Part shown: piece by piece, positions 1 through 10,542 of the stretch
Numbering within the stretch: position 1 is the first letter of the stretch
Layout of the letters: every line of letters starts with the position of its first letter
Assembly: GCF_000733855.1 (NCBI RefSeq)
Contig: NZ_JPOJ01000001.1
Coordinates: 4,326,128-4,390,127 of the forward strand
DNA length: 64,000 nt
Direction of reading: 5' to 3'
Source of the DNA: Methylomicrobium agile
GTDB lineage: Bacteria > Pseudomonadota > Gammaproteobacteria > Methylococcales > Methylomonadaceae
Position numbers and translations under genes: made by a program
Notes under the pieces: generated by a model
Databases searched by the model: none
Seen by the model: only the letters and a program-made list of their open reading frames with translations
Told to the model about the DNA's origin: nothing

Positions 1-301
1 AATCGGGGAAGGGTTCGGCTCTATACAGGCCGACTTTTTGATAGGCGCTTAATCCTTTGCATCCAAATTACTGTAACTCCAAGTTGGAAAAACTTGTGAG
101 CATCGCTTTTGCGAAAGCAAACTCTCATCGCAAGACCTTCTCTCCATATTCCCGCATCAAATTTATTGACGCACATTCCGAAACAGTAATTTTTTGCGGC
201 TTACAGGATCATACGTAAGAGACAAACTCGTCCTGACAAGGTCGAACCACAGTCGCCTTGCCAGCATTACAAGGCCACACCTTGATTGTCAACATTTCAA
301 A
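1..301. other. Gene-free left edge downstream of pilC
   Basis: No convincing reading frame was seen on either strand. Two short hairpins are visible: CAAGTT/AACTTG at 80-96 and GCTTT/AAAGC at 105-118. The stretch lies after the pilC stop in the direction of pilC transcription, where pilD often follows; pilD is not present here. The hairpins are too weak to call a terminator. Confidence 0.4.
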
Positions 302-1522
302 TCAACCTACGGCCGCGCCGAGTTTGAAAATAGGCAGATACATCGCGATCAACAGGCTGCCGACCATAATGCCGAGGATAGCCATGATCATCGGTTCCAT
401 TAGGCTGCTCAAATTGTCGATCAAATTGTCGACCTCTTCCTCGTAAAAGTCCGCGACCTTGGCGAGCATCGCGTCCATCGAACCGGACTCTTCGCCGATC
501 GCGACCATTTGCTGAACCATATGCGGAAACAGATTACTCTGCTGCATCGCAAACTGCAGCCTTTGCCCGGTGGCGACCTCTTCACGCATCTTCAGGACCA
601 CTTCGGCATAGACTATGTTACCACATGCGCCGGCGACCGATTCCAGCGCTTCGACCAGCGGCACCCCGGCCGCCGACATGGTGGATAAGGTTCTGGCAAA
701 ACGCGCGATGGAGGATTTATTCAAAATCATCCCCACCACCGGCACCTTCAGCAAGATTCTGTCCAGTGCGTGATTGAACTCATAGGACCGTTTCTTGAAA
801 TAAGAAAAGGTATAAACAGCGCCGCCGATCGAGCCGAACAATATCCACCACCAGTCTCTCATCCATTTTGACATGTTGATGAACATTTGCGTAAAAGCCG
901 GCAAATCCGCGCCGAAGCTTTGAAACAACTCTTCGAACACCGGTACGACGAACATCAATAGAATCACGGTCACGATCACGGCGACAATGATTACCGCCAC
1001 AGGATAGGTTAGCGCTTTTTTGATCTTCTTCTTGATCGACTCGGTCTTTTCCTTATAGGTCGCAATTTTGTCGAGCAAAGCCTCCAAGACCCCTGCCTGT
1101 TCGCCCGCCTCGACCAGATTGCAAAACAATTCGTCGAAATAGATCGAATGTTCGCGCAAAGACTGCGCCAGCGTGTTGCCGCCTTCAATACTGGCCTTGA
1201 TCGACAACAGCATGGTCTGCATGCTCGGATTCTCGTGGCCCTTGCCGATAATATCGAAAGACTGGACCAAAGGAACGCCGGCCTGAAGCATGGTCGCCAG
1301 TTGCCGTGCAAAAACCGCGATATCGCCGGCCGTGATTTTCTGGACCTTTTTAAATAAGGGTTTCGGTTTTTTCTTGATTCGGATGACGCGGAATCCCTGC
1401 CTTTTCAGGTCGGCTTTGGCGATTGTCTCGCTGAGCGCCGAAATAGGGCGATTCTTGATTTTATTGCCGGCCTTGTCGACTCCGTCCCAGATAAAATCGA
1501 TTTGTTCAGCTTGTTGTGCCAT
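302..1522 (-). CDS. pilC: Type IV pilus inner-membrane platform protein PilC
   Basis: PilC is the polytopic platform on which the pilus motors act. The 406-residue length is normal. Two T2SSF domains are visible (about 68-191 and 271-393), each followed by hydrophobic segments; membrane spans are near 173-195, 223-242 and 377-397. The duplicated element ARQLATMLQAGVPLVQS / ARTLSTMSAAGVPLVEA is typical of the family. The gene lies 5 bases downstream of pilB, so the two form an operon. An N-terminal region beginning MAQQAEQIDFIWDG supports the chosen start. Confidence 0.95.
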   Translation of the reverse strand: MAQQAEQIDFIWDGVDKAGNKIKNRPISALSETIAKADLKRQGFRVIRIKKKPKPLFKKVQKITAGDIAVFARQLATMLQAGVPLVQSFDIIGKGHENPSMQTMLLSIKASIEGGNTLAQSLREHSIYFDELFCNLVEAGEQAGVLEALLDKIATYKEKTESIKKKIKKALTYPVAVIIVAVIVTVILLMFVVPVFEELFQSFGADLPAFTQMFINMSKWMRDWWWILFGSIGGAVYTFSYFKKRSYEFNHALDRILLKVPVVGMILNKSSIARFARTLSTMSAAGVPLVEALESVAGACGNIVYAEVVLKMREEVATGQRLQFAMQQSNLFPHMVQQMVAIGEESGSMDAMLAKVADFYEEEVDNLIDNLSSLMEPMIMAILGIMVGSLLIAMYLPIFKLGAAVG

Positions 1523-1527
1523 ATCGC

Positions 1528-3240
1528 TTATTCCTTTGTCACCCTGTCAATTTCTTCAATGCTCGTCACGCCCTGGCGCACCTTGTTCAGGCCGGAGGCG
1601 CGCAGATCGTTGATCCCCTCGGCTTTCGCCTGATCGGCCAACTGCATCGCGTTGCCTCCTTCAAGAATGAGCCGGCGCATATCCTCGCTCAGCGTCATCA
1701 CCTGATAAATGCCGACCCGGCCTTTGTATCCGTTCGTACAATGTTCGCAGCCGACAGACTTGTAAATGCGCAGCTCTTTCAATTCTTCCGGTTTAAAACC
1801 GGTCGAAATCAATACACTATCCGGATAGTCGGCGGGTTCCTTGCAATGCTGGCATAAACGGCGCGCCAGACGCTGGGCCATGATCAGATTGATCGACGAG
1901 ACGATGTTGAAGGCCGGAATGCCCATTTGCATCAGCCGGTTCAAGGTCTGCGGCGCATCGTTCGTATGCAGGGTGGAAAGCACCAAGTGGCCGGTTTGGG
2001 CGGCTTTGATCGCAATTTCGGCCGTTTCGAGGTCGCGAATTTCACCGACCATGATCACATCCGGATCCTGCCGTAAAAAAGCGCGCAAGGCGCCGGCGAA
2101 GGTCAGGCCGGCCTTCACGTTCATGTTGACCTGATTGATGCCTTCCACGGTGATTTCGACCGGATCTTCGGCCGTCGAGATGTTGCGTTCGATCGTGTTC
2201 AGGATATTCAGTCCGGTATAAAGCGATACGGTTTTACCGCTGCCGGTCGGCCCCGTGACCAACACCAAACCATAGGGCCGGTTGATCGCATCCAGAAAAA
2301 GTTTCTGTTGGTCAGGCTCGAAACCCAGTTTCTCGATGCCCAATTGCGCGCTGGTCGGATCGAGCAAACGCATGACGACTTTTTCGCCGAACAGGGTTGG
2401 GCAGGTATTGACCCGAAAATCCAGCGTACGGTTTTTGGAAACGATCAACTTGATCCGTCCGTCCTGGGGCACCCGGCGTTCGGCGATGTCCAGCCGGGCC
2501 ATCACCTTGATCCGGGAAATCACTCGGGTGGCGACCGACGATGGGGGACTTGCGACCTCGTGCAGCATGCCATCGGTACGAAAACGGATACGGAAGTTTT
2601 TTTCGTAAGGTTCAAAATGGATATCGGAAGCGCCTTTCTTGACCGAGTCGAGCAGGATTTTATTCACGAAGCGGACGATCGGCGCATCGTCCACGTCCGA
2701 ATTGACTTCATTCTTGGCCGCCTCCTCTTCGGCGCTGGAAACCGCGAGGTTGCCGAGATCTTCGTCGAGTAAGGTCGCGATCGACGCCTCCGGCGCTTCG
2801 AGAGCGGCCTCAATCGCCTTGTGCAACTTATCTTCTTCGACAATGATGCATTCGGGATGCAGGCGGGTTTGAAACTTGATTTCGTCGAACGGCTGATGGT
2901 TCGTCGGGTCGGCCATTGCGACAAAGATCGTCTTGCCGCGCACGAACAGCGGCAAGATCTGATACTTGACGATCAATTTTTCGTTGATCAATTTGACCGG
3001 CAGCGACTTTAAATCGAGCGCATCGAGTTCGAGAAAAGGCACTCCGAACTCGGCCGAAGCGACAGACGCGATCGTTCTGGCGCTAACCAGTTTATTGGCG
3101 ACAAGATAACTCACCAGAGAAACGTTTTTCTTTACCGCTTCCTGCGAATGAGTCCGTACCTCGTTTTCAGAAAGAAAGCCTTTCTGAATGAGGCACTTGG
3201 CAATACCATTAAAAAGAAATTCGGTCGTTGGCGTAGACAT
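1528..3240 (-). CDS. pilB: Type IV pilus extension ATPase PilB
   Basis: This cytoplasmic hexameric ATPase powers pilus extension. An N-terminal T2SSE_N (MshE-like) domain is followed by the secretion ATPase core with Walker A GPTGSGKT, the RQDPDVIMVGEIRDLETAEI Walker B region and a tetracysteine zinc site (CQHC ... CEHC). I placed the start at the ATG at 3240 (MSTPTTEFLFNG), which resembles family N-termini; an ATG at 3255 adds five residues and neither has a clear Shine-Dalgarno site. It is followed directly by pilC. The MshE_N-type domain may bind c-di-GMP, as known for relatives. Confidence 0.95.
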   Translation of the reverse strand: MSTPTTEFLFNGIAKCLIQKGFLSENEVRTHSQEAVKKNVSLVSYLVANKLVSARTIASVASAEFGVPFLELDALDLKSLPVKLINEKLIVKYQILPLFVRGKTIFVAMADPTNHQPFDEIKFQTRLHPECIIVEEDKLHKAIEAALEAPEASIATLLDEDLGNLAVSSAEEEAAKNEVNSDVDDAPIVRFVNKILLDSVKKGASDIHFEPYEKNFRIRFRTDGMLHEVASPPSSVATRVISRIKVMARLDIAERRVPQDGRIKLIVSKNRTLDFRVNTCPTLFGEKVVMRLLDPTSAQLGIEKLGFEPDQQKLFLDAINRPYGLVLVTGPTGSGKTVSLYTGLNILNTIERNISTAEDPVEITVEGINQVNMNVKAGLTFAGALRAFLRQDPDVIMVGEIRDLETAEIAIKAAQTGHLVLSTLHTNDAPQTLNRLMQMGIPAFNIVSSINLIMAQRLARRLCQHCKEPADYPDSVLISTGFKPEELKELRIYKSVGCEHCTNGYKGRVGIYQVMTLSEDMRRLILEGGNAMQLADQAKAEGINDLRASGLNKVRQGVTSIEEIDRVTKE

Positions 3241-3351
3241 CGCTATATTGAGCATCAGATAGAGAGTTCGATACTAAATATAGATGATCGGCCGGCAACT
3301 ACAAGACGGATCCACAAAAGAAAGCGGATTTATCTCATGCTTCGCCTGCCG

Positions 3352-6147
3352 TTACAGACTCTGGATTTTTCGGCGCTGCTGTTCGAGATTATCCAGCGAC
3401 GAACGCAATTCGGCCAGCTTTTGCTCTTCTTTCTTCAGCACTTCGGGCGGCGCCTTGTTCACGAAGTCGGAATTGTTCAATTTGCCTTCGACGCGCGGCA
3501 GTTCCTTCCGAATCTTTTGGATTTCCTTGTCCAGGCGGGCCAATTCGGCATCCTTGTCGATCAAGCCCGCCATCGGGATCAGGATTTTCAATGCGCCGAC
3601 CAGGGCAATCGCCGATTCCGGCGCGGCCTCTTCGTCGGCCAGCCAGGTAGCCGACTCCAGACGGCCCAGCCGGTACAAATACATCCGGCTGCTCTCGAAA
3701 TAAACACGATCCTTCTCGCTGCCGTTCTGCAGTAATATCGACAGCGGCTTGCCCGGCGCGATATTCATCTCGCCGCGTATCCGGCGCACGCCCAGAATGA
3801 AGTTCATCACCCACTCGGTTTCGGCGACCGCCTCCGGATCGTCCAGCGCAGGATCGGCCGCCGGATACGGTTGCAGCATGATCGTTTCGCCCTGAATGCC
3901 CGCTAGGGGAGCCACCCGCTGCCAGATTTCCTCGGTGATGAACGGAATGATCGGATGCGCGAGCCGCAGCGCGGTTTCGAGCACAGTCACCAGGGTATTG
4001 CGGGTGCCGCGCTGCAAAGCGTCGCCGTCGGCCTGCAGCGAAATTTTCGCAAGTTCCAGATACCAGTCGCAAAACTCGTTCCAGATGAATTCGTAGATCG
4101 ACTGGGCGGCCAGATCGAAACGGTAATGGTCGATGGCCTGGCGGGTCGAGCCGATCACCTGATTCAACCGCGCCAGGATCCAGCGGTCGACCTGGGTTAA
4201 AGTCATAGGCTCACCCGACAGTCCATTATCATGGCCTTCGGTATTCATCAATACATAACGCGCCGCATTCCAGAGCTTGTTGCAGAAGTTCCGGTAGCCT
4301 TCGGTGCGCGCCAGATCGAAGCGAATGTCGCGCCCAGTCGAAGCTAATGAGGCAAAGGTGAAGCGCAACGCATCGGTCCCGAACGAGGGTATGCCGTCTG
4401 GGAACTGTTTGCGGGTCGCCTGTTCGATTTTTTTCGCCAGATGCGGCTGCATCATCCCCGAAATCCGTTTCGCGACCAGACTTTCGAGGTCGATCCCGTC
4501 GATGATGTCGATCGGATCGAGCACGTTGCCTTTCGACTTGGACATTTTCTGGCCTTCCGCATCGCGCACCAGGCCGTGAATGTACACCTCTTTAAACGGC
4601 ACGTCGCCCTGGAATTTCAGCCCCATCATAATCATCCGGGCCACCCAGAAAAAGATGATGTCGAAGCCGGTCACCAGCACGCTGGTCGGATAATGGCGAG
4701 CCAGCTCCGGCGTCCGGTCCGGCCAGCCGAGCGTCGAAAACGGCCACAACGCGGACGAAAACCAGGTGTCGAGCACGTCTTCGTCCTGGCGCAGCGGATA
4801 ATCCGCCGGCAGGTGGTGACGCTCGCGGACCGCCTGTTCCGAACGGCCGACATAAGTATTGCCGGCCTCGTCGTACCAGGCCGGAATCCGGTGCCCCCAC
4901 CAGATCTGCCGGGAAATGCACCAATCCTGGATGTTGCGCATCCATTCGAAATAAGTGTTTTTCCAATTGTCCGGCACGAACTTGATGTCGCCGTTCTCGA
5001 CCGCCTCGATCGCGGGCTTGGCCAGCGGCGCCACCTTCACATACCATTGATCGGTCAGGAACGGTTCGATTACCGCGCCGGTGCGGTCGCCGCGCGGCAC
5101 CATCAGTTTGTGGTCGGCGATTTTTTCGAGCAGGCCCGCCGCTTCGAGATCGGCGACGATCCGTTTGCGCGCCTCGAAGCGGTCGAGCCCGCGGTATTGT
5201 TCCGGAATCAGTTCGTCGTCCGCCACGCTCGCGTCGCGGGTAAAGATGTTGATCAAGCCGCCGTGCGGCAGATCCTGAATCACCGCATTGGCACGGTGCC
5301 GAGTCCAGACCTCGTAATCGTTGAAATCATGCGCCGGGGTGATCTTCACGCAGCCGGTGCCGAATTCCGGATCGACGTAATCGTCCGCAATCACCGGAAT
5401 TTTGCGCCCGGTCAACGGCAGTTCCAGAAACTCGCCGAGCAGGTGCCTGTAGCGCTCGTCGCCGGAATGAATCGCGACCGCCGCGTCGCCGAGCAGGGTT
5501 TCGGGCCGCGTGGTCGCGACGATCAGATGCCCCTGCCCGTTCGACAGCGGATAGCGGATGTGCCACATCGAGCCGTTTTCTTCCTCGGACAGCACTTCGA
5601 GATCGGAAACCGCGGTATGCAGCACCGGATCCCAGTTGACCAGCCGCTTGCCGCGGTAGATCAGGCCTTCTTCATAGAGGCGGACGAAGACTTCCTGCAC
5701 CGCGTCGGACATGCCCTTATCCATCGTAAAGCGTTCGCGGCTCCAGTCCACCGACGACCCCATTCGCCTGAGTTGCTTGGTGATCATCCCGCCGGACTCT
5801 TCCTTCCATTGCCAGACCCGTTCGACGAATTTCTCGCGCCCGTAATCGTGGCGGGTTTTGCCTTCGGCGTTGCACAGGCGCTCGACGACCATCTGCGTCG
5901 CGATCCCGGCATGGTCGGTGCCGACCTGCCACAACGTGCTGTGTCCCTGCATCCGGTGATAGCGGATCAAGGCGTCCATGACCGTATCCTGGAACGCATG
6001 CCCCATGTGCAGGCTGCCGGTCACGTTGGGCGGCGGAATCATGATGCAGTAGGAGTCGCCTTCGGCTTTGGCGGCAAAATAGCCGTTTTCTTCCCAGGTG
6101 TTGTACCAGCGTTGTTCGATGGCGTGCGGGGCGTATGTTTTATCCAT
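3352..6147 (-). CDS. valS: Valyl-tRNA synthetase
   Basis: This class I synthetase charges tRNA-Val. The 931-residue protein has the HIGH-type motif GSLHMGHAF near residue 45, the editing domain in the middle, the KMSKS motif as QKMSKSKGN, an anticodon-binding domain and a C-terminal coiled coil (last ~65 residues, rich in K/E/L heptads) that clamps the tRNA. Length and motifs are those of bacterial ValS. In many gammaproteobacteria valS follows pepA-holC; here the same order holds, but an accessory patch (6238-7250) separates it from holC. Confidence 0.97.
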   Translation of the reverse strand: MDKTYAPHAIEQRWYNTWEENGYFAAKAEGDSYCIMIPPPNVTGSLHMGHAFQDTVMDALIRYHRMQGHSTLWQVGTDHAGIATQMVVERLCNAEGKTRHDYGREKFVERVWQWKEESGGMITKQLRRMGSSVDWSRERFTMDKGMSDAVQEVFVRLYEEGLIYRGKRLVNWDPVLHTAVSDLEVLSEEENGSMWHIRYPLSNGQGHLIVATTRPETLLGDAAVAIHSGDERYRHLLGEFLELPLTGRKIPVIADDYVDPEFGTGCVKITPAHDFNDYEVWTRHRANAVIQDLPHGGLINIFTRDASVADDELIPEQYRGLDRFEARKRIVADLEAAGLLEKIADHKLMVPRGDRTGAVIEPFLTDQWYVKVAPLAKPAIEAVENGDIKFVPDNWKNTYFEWMRNIQDWCISRQIWWGHRIPAWYDEAGNTYVGRSEQAVRERHHLPADYPLRQDEDVLDTWFSSALWPFSTLGWPDRTPELARHYPTSVLVTGFDIIFFWVARMIMMGLKFQGDVPFKEVYIHGLVRDAEGQKMSKSKGNVLDPIDIIDGIDLESLVAKRISGMMQPHLAKKIEQATRKQFPDGIPSFGTDALRFTFASLASTGRDIRFDLARTEGYRNFCNKLWNAARYVLMNTEGHDNGLSGEPMTLTQVDRWILARLNQVIGSTRQAIDHYRFDLAAQSIYEFIWNEFCDWYLELAKISLQADGDALQRGTRNTLVTVLETALRLAHPIIPFITEEIWQRVAPLAGIQGETIMLQPYPAADPALDDPEAVAETEWVMNFILGVRRIRGEMNIAPGKPLSILLQNGSEKDRVYFESSRMYLYRLGRLESATWLADEEAAPESAIALVGALKILIPMAGLIDKDAELARLDKEIQKIRKELPRVEGKLNNSDFVNKAPPEVLKKEEQKLAELRSSLDNLEQQRRKIQSL

Positions 6148-6237
6148 GAAATTATGTGCTTGTTCTAGTTCTTTATTAATTGCTATTGGTTGTAACTTTT
6201 GATTTAAGGACGAGGCAATGAAGAAATGATCGCCGTT

Positions 6238-6723
6238 TCAAGACTCTTCAGTTCTGTCGCCCAGAATTTTTATCTGAATTTGATTGAGTATATTTGAGGA
6301 CACATAGAAGCCATGTTGCTGTATCAACAGATTTATTTTTTGCCAAACCTGGTCTGCGGATAACAAACTGCGTTTTTCAAATAGAAGCAGAAGGCCCAGC
6401 GTACCGATAACATTAAGCGCTAAACGTTGCGCTTTTCGTCTTGCCAGCAAATCATCCAGAACCACAAAATCGGCGGATAATTCTTTAGCTAGAACCATTG
6501 CTTCCAACTCCCCTTGATGTAATTGCCCAAGCGCGCCTTGAACATACGCAGCGCCAATGTCGGACAAAGGGCGTACTTTTATAAAATATGGCAAAGTGTA
6601 ATCGCACAGTTCGTCAATCACCGCTTTTGGCGCAAAGATATCATCAACGCAATCTTGCAATAAGCCAAGACTCTCAATTTTACCGAGAAAAATGATAGGA
6701 CTGGTATTGAGTACGATTTTCAC
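6238..6723 (-). CDS. DUF3368 PIN-like toxin candidate
   Basis: The 161-residue protein opens with MKIVLNTSPIIFLGKIE and has the conserved C-terminal block VVLDDLLARRKAQRL...NVIGTLGLLLL, both diagnostic of the DUF3368/PIN-fold family of predicted ribonucleases. The first acidic position of the PIN motif is Asn rather than Asp, which is common in this subfamily. It starts 3 bases after the UPF0175 gene stop, so the two are co-transcribed as a predicted type II toxin-antitoxin pair. Function is from family knowledge; toxicity is inferred. Confidence 0.8.
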   Translation of the reverse strand: MKIVLNTSPIIFLGKIESLGLLQDCVDDIFAPKAVIDELCDYTLPYFIKVRPLSDIGAAYVQGALGQLHQGELEAMVLAKELSADFVVLDDLLARRKAQRLALNVIGTLGLLLLFEKRSLLSADQVWQKINLLIQQHGFYVSSNILNQIQIKILGDRTEES

Positions 6724-6726
6724 GAC

Positions 6727-6969
6727 TCAGAGGTTTTCTATTGTGCGCAAATCTTCCAAAACGCATTCATCCGCAATGATATACCCTTGTTCAAAGTGTT
6801 CGGATAAACGGGTTTTAAACGCCTCAAAGTCCAACCCCGCCATATGCGCGGCACTCGCAAAGCTGATTTTCCGAGCGTGATACAAGCTGGCGGCCAGGAA
6901 AAATTCCAGCGCATGACTTCCCAAGGGCTGTAGTATCTCGTCAAATTCGGGTTGAAGTTGTACTTGCAT
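6727..6969 (-). CDS. UPF0175 family antitoxin candidate
   Basis: A small helical protein of about 80 residues with the UPF0175 pattern (LYHARKISFASAAHMAGLDF, then EAFKTRLSEHF), resembling a helix-turn-helix antitoxin. I chose the ATG at 6969 (MQVQLQPEF) because it gives the usual family length; the frame stays open to an ATG at 7050 and a TTG at 7059. The upstream extension runs into the stop of a helicase fragment. It is paired with the downstream DUF3368 gene, the standard partner of UPF0175. Confidence 0.75.
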   Translation of the reverse strand: MQVQLQPEFDEILQPLGSHALEFFLAASLYHARKISFASAAHMAGLDFEAFKTRLSEHFEQGYIIADECVLEDLRTIENL

Positions 6970-7055
6970 AAAATTCTCTGCGTAAAATATTTTGGCAACA
7001 GGGTCTTTGCCGGAGAACAGTAGCATGGATGTTTCTGGACGGATAAGCATGAATT

Positions 7056-7250
7056 TCAATTTTTTGCTGTTGCCGCCTTTATTCTTGTTTTCGCTATCGG
7101 CTCAATGGAAGGGTACAGTTGATAGAAGCCGCTTGATCTAAAACAATCGACCAGGACATCAAATAACTGGGTATCAGATAATGTGGTTTTAAACCGGTCC
7201 AACAGAGTTGGATTTTCTTCATTGGTAAAAAAATCAACTCTGTCGAGTTT
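7056..7250 (-). pseudogene. N-terminal fragment of a PLD-domain DEAD/SNF2 helicase
   Basis: Reading the minus strand from 7250 to a stop at 7056 gives 64 codons with no start codon, containing DFFTNEENPTLLDRF, LFDVLV and FRSSGFYQLY. This pattern matches the N-terminal phospholipase-D-like domain of large DEAD/SNF2 helicases (the region usually reading FDVLVGYFRSSGFY). A stop precedes it at 7253-7251 and the rest of the helicase is missing. It is a relic abutting the toxin-antitoxin pair, likely from a defence or mobile island. The family call is from memory of the motif. Confidence 0.55.
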
Positions 7251-7320
7251 TCAATCCTACCTAGTTTGAGTATGACAGCAGCAATAATCCTGAGCTTTAA
7301 TTCACGGGTTCACCGTGATT

Positions 7321-7773
7321 TTATTCCAAGAGCTTACCTTTTTGATCTAGTTTATGCTTTTTAATAGCTATGCCCAACTGCTGATAACGGCGATAACGAA
7401 GCCTTCCTGCTGTCAGCGTTGCTTCATCGTCATGTAAGACTTCCAGAATACGCTCGGCTTGTTCGATATTGGAAGGGCATTGGCAGGACAAGTTTACGAT
7501 CACCTTTCGCCAGGATTCCGGCGGCTCCGAGGCGCCGATCAAAATGACGTGCTCTAAGGGCGGAAGGGATTCCGTATAGAGTTGATGGGGAATGAAACTG
7601 CCGCGCCGGAAAGTCCAGAGCAAATCGTCGAGCTTTCGGGCCTGCTCGTCGGTATCGGCCAGCACATAGCAAAAGCTGCCGCTCCGGTAAGCCTTTTCGA
7701 CGAGTTTGCAGACGAACAGCAGCCGCTGCTGTTCGTCTTCGGAAGCCAGGACATAGAACGCAACCTCGGGCAT
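7321..7773 (-). CDS. holC: DNA polymerase III chi subunit
   Basis: Chi (HolC) links the clamp-loader psi subunit to SSB at the replication fork. The 150-residue protein shows the family features: an N-terminal AFYVLA strand, LVEKAYRSGSFCYVLADTDEQA and the block LDDLLWTFRRGSFIPHQL. It sits 18 bases after pepA, the usual gammaproteobacterial arrangement pepA-holC-valS. The start ATG at 7773 is preceded by AGGA at a short distance. Confidence 0.93.
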   Translation of the reverse strand: MPEVAFYVLASEDEQQRLLFVCKLVEKAYRSGSFCYVLADTDEQARKLDDLLWTFRRGSFIPHQLYTESLPPLEHVILIGASEPPESWRKVIVNLSCQCPSNIEQAERILEVLHDDEATLTAGRLRYRRYQQLGIAIKKHKLDQKGKLLE

Positions 7774-7791
7774 CGATCCTGAAACGGCGGC

Positions 7792-9279
7792 TTAAGCCTT
7801 TTGGCTGCGGTTGATCAGGTACTGGCACAACAGCGGCACCGGGCGGCCGGTCGCGCCTTTGTTGGAGCCGGTGCGCCAGGCGGTGCCGGCGATATCCAGA
7901 TGCGCCCAGCGGAAGTTTTCGGCAAAGCGAGCCAGGAAGCAGGCGGCGGTAATCGTGCCCGCGTCCTTGCCGCCGACGTTGGCCATGTCCGCAAAAGGCG
8001 ATTTCAGCTGCTCCTGGTACTCTTCCCAGAGCGGCAAGCGCCAGACGCTGTCGACCGCGGTTTCGCTCGCCGCGACGAGATCGTTGCACAGGGCGTCGTC
8101 ATTGCCGAGCAAGCCGCTCGGTACGCGGCCCAGCGCAACCAGGCAGGCGCCGGTCAGGGTCGCCATGTCGATCACCACGTCGGGATTGTAGCGCTCGGCA
8201 TAGGTCAGCGTATCGCAAAGGATCAGGCGCCCTTCCGCGTCGGTATTGAGGATTTCGATCGTCTTGCCGGACATACTGGTCACGATGTCGCCCGGCTTGT
8301 TCGCATCGCCGTCGGGCAGATTTTCGGAAGACGGCACCAGGCCGATCACGTTCAGCGGCAAATTCATTTCGGCGACGGCCTGCAGTACGCCCAGCACGGT
8401 CGCGCCGCCGCACATGTCGTATTTCATTTCGTCCATACCCTGCGCCGGCTTCAGCGAAATGCCGCCCGCATCGAAGGTCAGGCCTTTGCCGATCAGTACG
8501 ATCGGCTTGTCGTTGCGCTCGCCGCCCTGATAGTCGAGTGCGATCAGTTTCGCCGGCTGGCGGCTGCCGCGCGAAACGGACAGCAAGGACCCCATGCCGA
8601 GCGCCGCCATTTCGGCTTCTTCGAGAATGTTCACGGTCAATTTATCGAAGCGCCCCAGCTCCAAAGCCTGTTCGGCCAGATAGGAAGGAGTGCAGATGTT
8701 GCCGGGCAAATCGCCGAGCGTCTTGGTCAACGCCATCGCCGCCGCGATCGCCTTGCCCTGCGCGAGCCCCTTCTCTACAACTGCCCGCTCGCTTTCCGGC
8801 GCGCCGATCGCAACGCTTTGCAGTTTGGAATCGGGCTCCTTTTCCGCTTTCAACTGAGTAAACTGGTAAACCGCATCATTGAAGACTTCCACGATCTGGC
8901 GAGTTTTCCAGGCCGAATCGGCGTCTTTGACCTCCGCCTCGCCGAGGCAGCAGACGGCCGACCTCACGATCGTCTTTTTGAGGCTATTGATGGAAGCAGC
9001 CAAAGCCTTACGGTACGTTTTGGCGTTCAGAGCATCCTTTTTCCCGAGCCCGACCAGCAGCGCGCGCTCGATGCCGCCCTCGGGCAGCGCATTGACCAGC
9101 ACCGTTTCGCCGTTCTTGCCGCTCAAATCGCCGCGTTCGACGATTTTCTTGACAAGCCCCCGGGTCAGCCCGTCGAGTGCCGCCGCGGCAGGCGTCAGCG
9201 GGCCTTCCTGGTAAATGCCGACGATGATGCAATCAGATTGCAGTTTTTCTATGGGCGCACTTTCTATAAAATAATCCAT
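7792..9279 (-). CDS. pepA: Leucyl aminopeptidase (M17)
   Basis: This cytosolic two-metal aminopeptidase of 495 residues removes N-terminal amino acids. The M17 signature [10 protein letters not shown] is present, as are the metal-binding stretch [15 protein letters not shown] and the MKYDMCGGA segment. In E. coli PepA also binds DNA at Xer sites and carAB; whether this one does is not visible. It is divergent from lptFG and followed by holC. Confidence 0.96.
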   Translation of the reverse strand: MDYFIESAPIEKLQSDCIIVGIYQEGPLTPAAAALDGLTRGLVKKIVERGDLSGKNGETVLVNALPEGGIERALLVGLGKKDALNAKTYRKALAASINSLKKTIVRSAVCCLGEAEVKDADSAWKTRQIVEVFNDAVYQFTQLKAEKEPDSKLQSVAIGAPESERAVVEKGLAQGKAIAAAMALTKTLGDLPGNICTPSYLAEQALELGRFDKLTVNILEEAEMAALGMGSLLSVSRGSRQPAKLIALDYQGGERNDKPIVLIGKGLTFDAGGISLKPAQGMDEMKYDMCGGATVLGVLQAVAEMNLPLNVIGLVPSSENLPDGDANKPGDIVTSMSGKTIEILNTDAEGRLILCDTLTYAERYNPDVVIDMATLTGACLVALGRVPSGLLGNDDALCNDLVAASETAVDSVWRLPLWEEYQEQLKSPFADMANVGGKDAGTITAACFLARFAENFRWAHLDIAGTAWRTGSNKGATGRPVPLLCQYLINRSQKA

Positions 9280-9384
9280 TGCTTTTTACTTTCTGTCTAA
9301 TCGCTCTCGGTAGATTCATCCGCACCGGAAATTAGGCCGGGCGAATGAACAATTTGCGGCGATTATACACCACTTGTTACGAAT

Positions 9385-10542
9385 ATGATTGAGGAGACGC
9401 GCTTGGAGGCAAACTGGCCGCAAGGCACTTATGCGGCAAAAAGGCCGCTGTTCGGCGTCCTGGATAGGATGATCGCGTCGGACCTTTTCAAAACGATGCT
9501 GTCGGTCTGGTCGGTCATCGTGGTGATCATCGTCAGCCGCAAATTCATCAAAGTGCTCGACCAGGCCATCGCGGGAGAGATATCGAACGATGTGCTGCTG
9601 ACGATTCTCGGCCTCAGGACGATCATCGCCGGAGTCACGTTTTTACCGGCCGCCACTTTCATGGCAGTGCTGATGGTGCTGGGGCGCATGTACCGCGACC
9701 AGGAAATGTCGGCGCTCCAATCCGCAGGGGCCGGGGCGGGCGCGATTTACCGGTCGGTTTTTCAGTTCGTGGTCCCGCTGAGCCTCGCGGCGGCCGGTCT
9801 GTCGCTTTATGTCGCGCCGTGGGCGGAAGCCACGACGGAACAGCTGATCAGCAAGGACAGGCAATCTGCGGACATTCGAGGCATCGCTCCCGGCAAATTC
9901 AGTGAATACAGCGGCGGCGATCTGGTATTTTACGTCGAAGATATCGGCAAGGATAAAACCATGCACAAGGTTTTTGTGCAGCATCGGCAAAAAAGAGGCG
10001 CCCTCGCCATTGTCAATGCCGAAACCGGCCGCCTGCAAGATCTGCCGGACGGCCGTTATATCGTGCTGCGGCAGGGGGAGCGGATTCAGGGTCGACCCGG
10101 CGAACTGGATTATGTGATCGAAGAATTTGACGAGTATGCGGTCCGGATCGACAGCAAGGAAGCTTTCGTGCGCGAACTGCGGGAAGCGGTGCCCAGCGAA
10201 CGCTTGTGGAACTCGGACAACCCGCCTGAAATCGCCGAGCTGCAGCGGCGTCTGGGGATTCCGTTCGGCGCCCTGCTCCTGAGCTTCATTGCGGTGCCGC
10301 TGGCACAGTTGTCTCCCCGCGGCGGCGTTTACGGCAATGTCCTGACCGGTTTCCTGATTTTTTTCATTTACGGTAATCTCGAACGCGTCAGCCAGGGGTG
10401 GGTCGCAAAAGCGGTCATGCCCCCCTGGCTCGGCCCGGTCAGCGTATATGGTTTGCTGCTCACGATCGGCCTGGTCTATCTCGCCCGCTTCTTCGGCTGG
10501 AAATGGTTAATGCTTAAAATCAAGGCATCGGGAACCCAATGA
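9385..10542 (+). CDS. lptF: LPS export ABC transporter permease LptF
   Basis: LptF and LptG form the inner-membrane part of the LptB2FG machine that extracts lipopolysaccharide for transport to the outer membrane. The 385-residue protein has the YjgP/YjgQ layout: N-terminal membrane spans, a central periplasmic beta-jellyroll (about residues 140-280) and C-terminal spans. The ATG at 9385 lacks a ribosome site; a TTG at 9403 has GAGGAG six bases upstream and may be the true start. lptG overlaps its end by 4 bases. Confidence 0.92.
   Translation: MIEETRLEANWPQGTYAAKRPLFGVLDRMIASDLFKTMLSVWSVIVVIIVSRKFIKVLDQAIAGEISNDVLLTILGLRTIIAGVTFLPAATFMAVLMVLGRMYRDQEMSALQSAGAGAGAIYRSVFQFVVPLSLAAAGLSLYVAPWAEATTEQLISKDRQSADIRGIAPGKFSEYSGGDLVFYVEDIGKDKTMHKVFVQHRQKRGALAIVNAETGRLQDLPDGRYIVLRQGERIQGRPGELDYVIEEFDEYAVRIDSKEAFVRELREAVPSERLWNSDNPPEIAELQRRLGIPFGALLLSFIAVPLAQLSPRGGVYGNVLTGFLIFFIYGNLERVSQGWVAKAVMPPWLGPVSVYGLLLTIGLVYLARFFGWKWLMLKIKASGTQ

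Noticed and set aside
4441-6168. Long plus-strand frame opposite valS
   Set aside because: Mirror frame of a GC-rich conserved gene; ValS motifs prove the minus strand. Similar shadows opposite pepA, copA, ubiB and radA were discarded.
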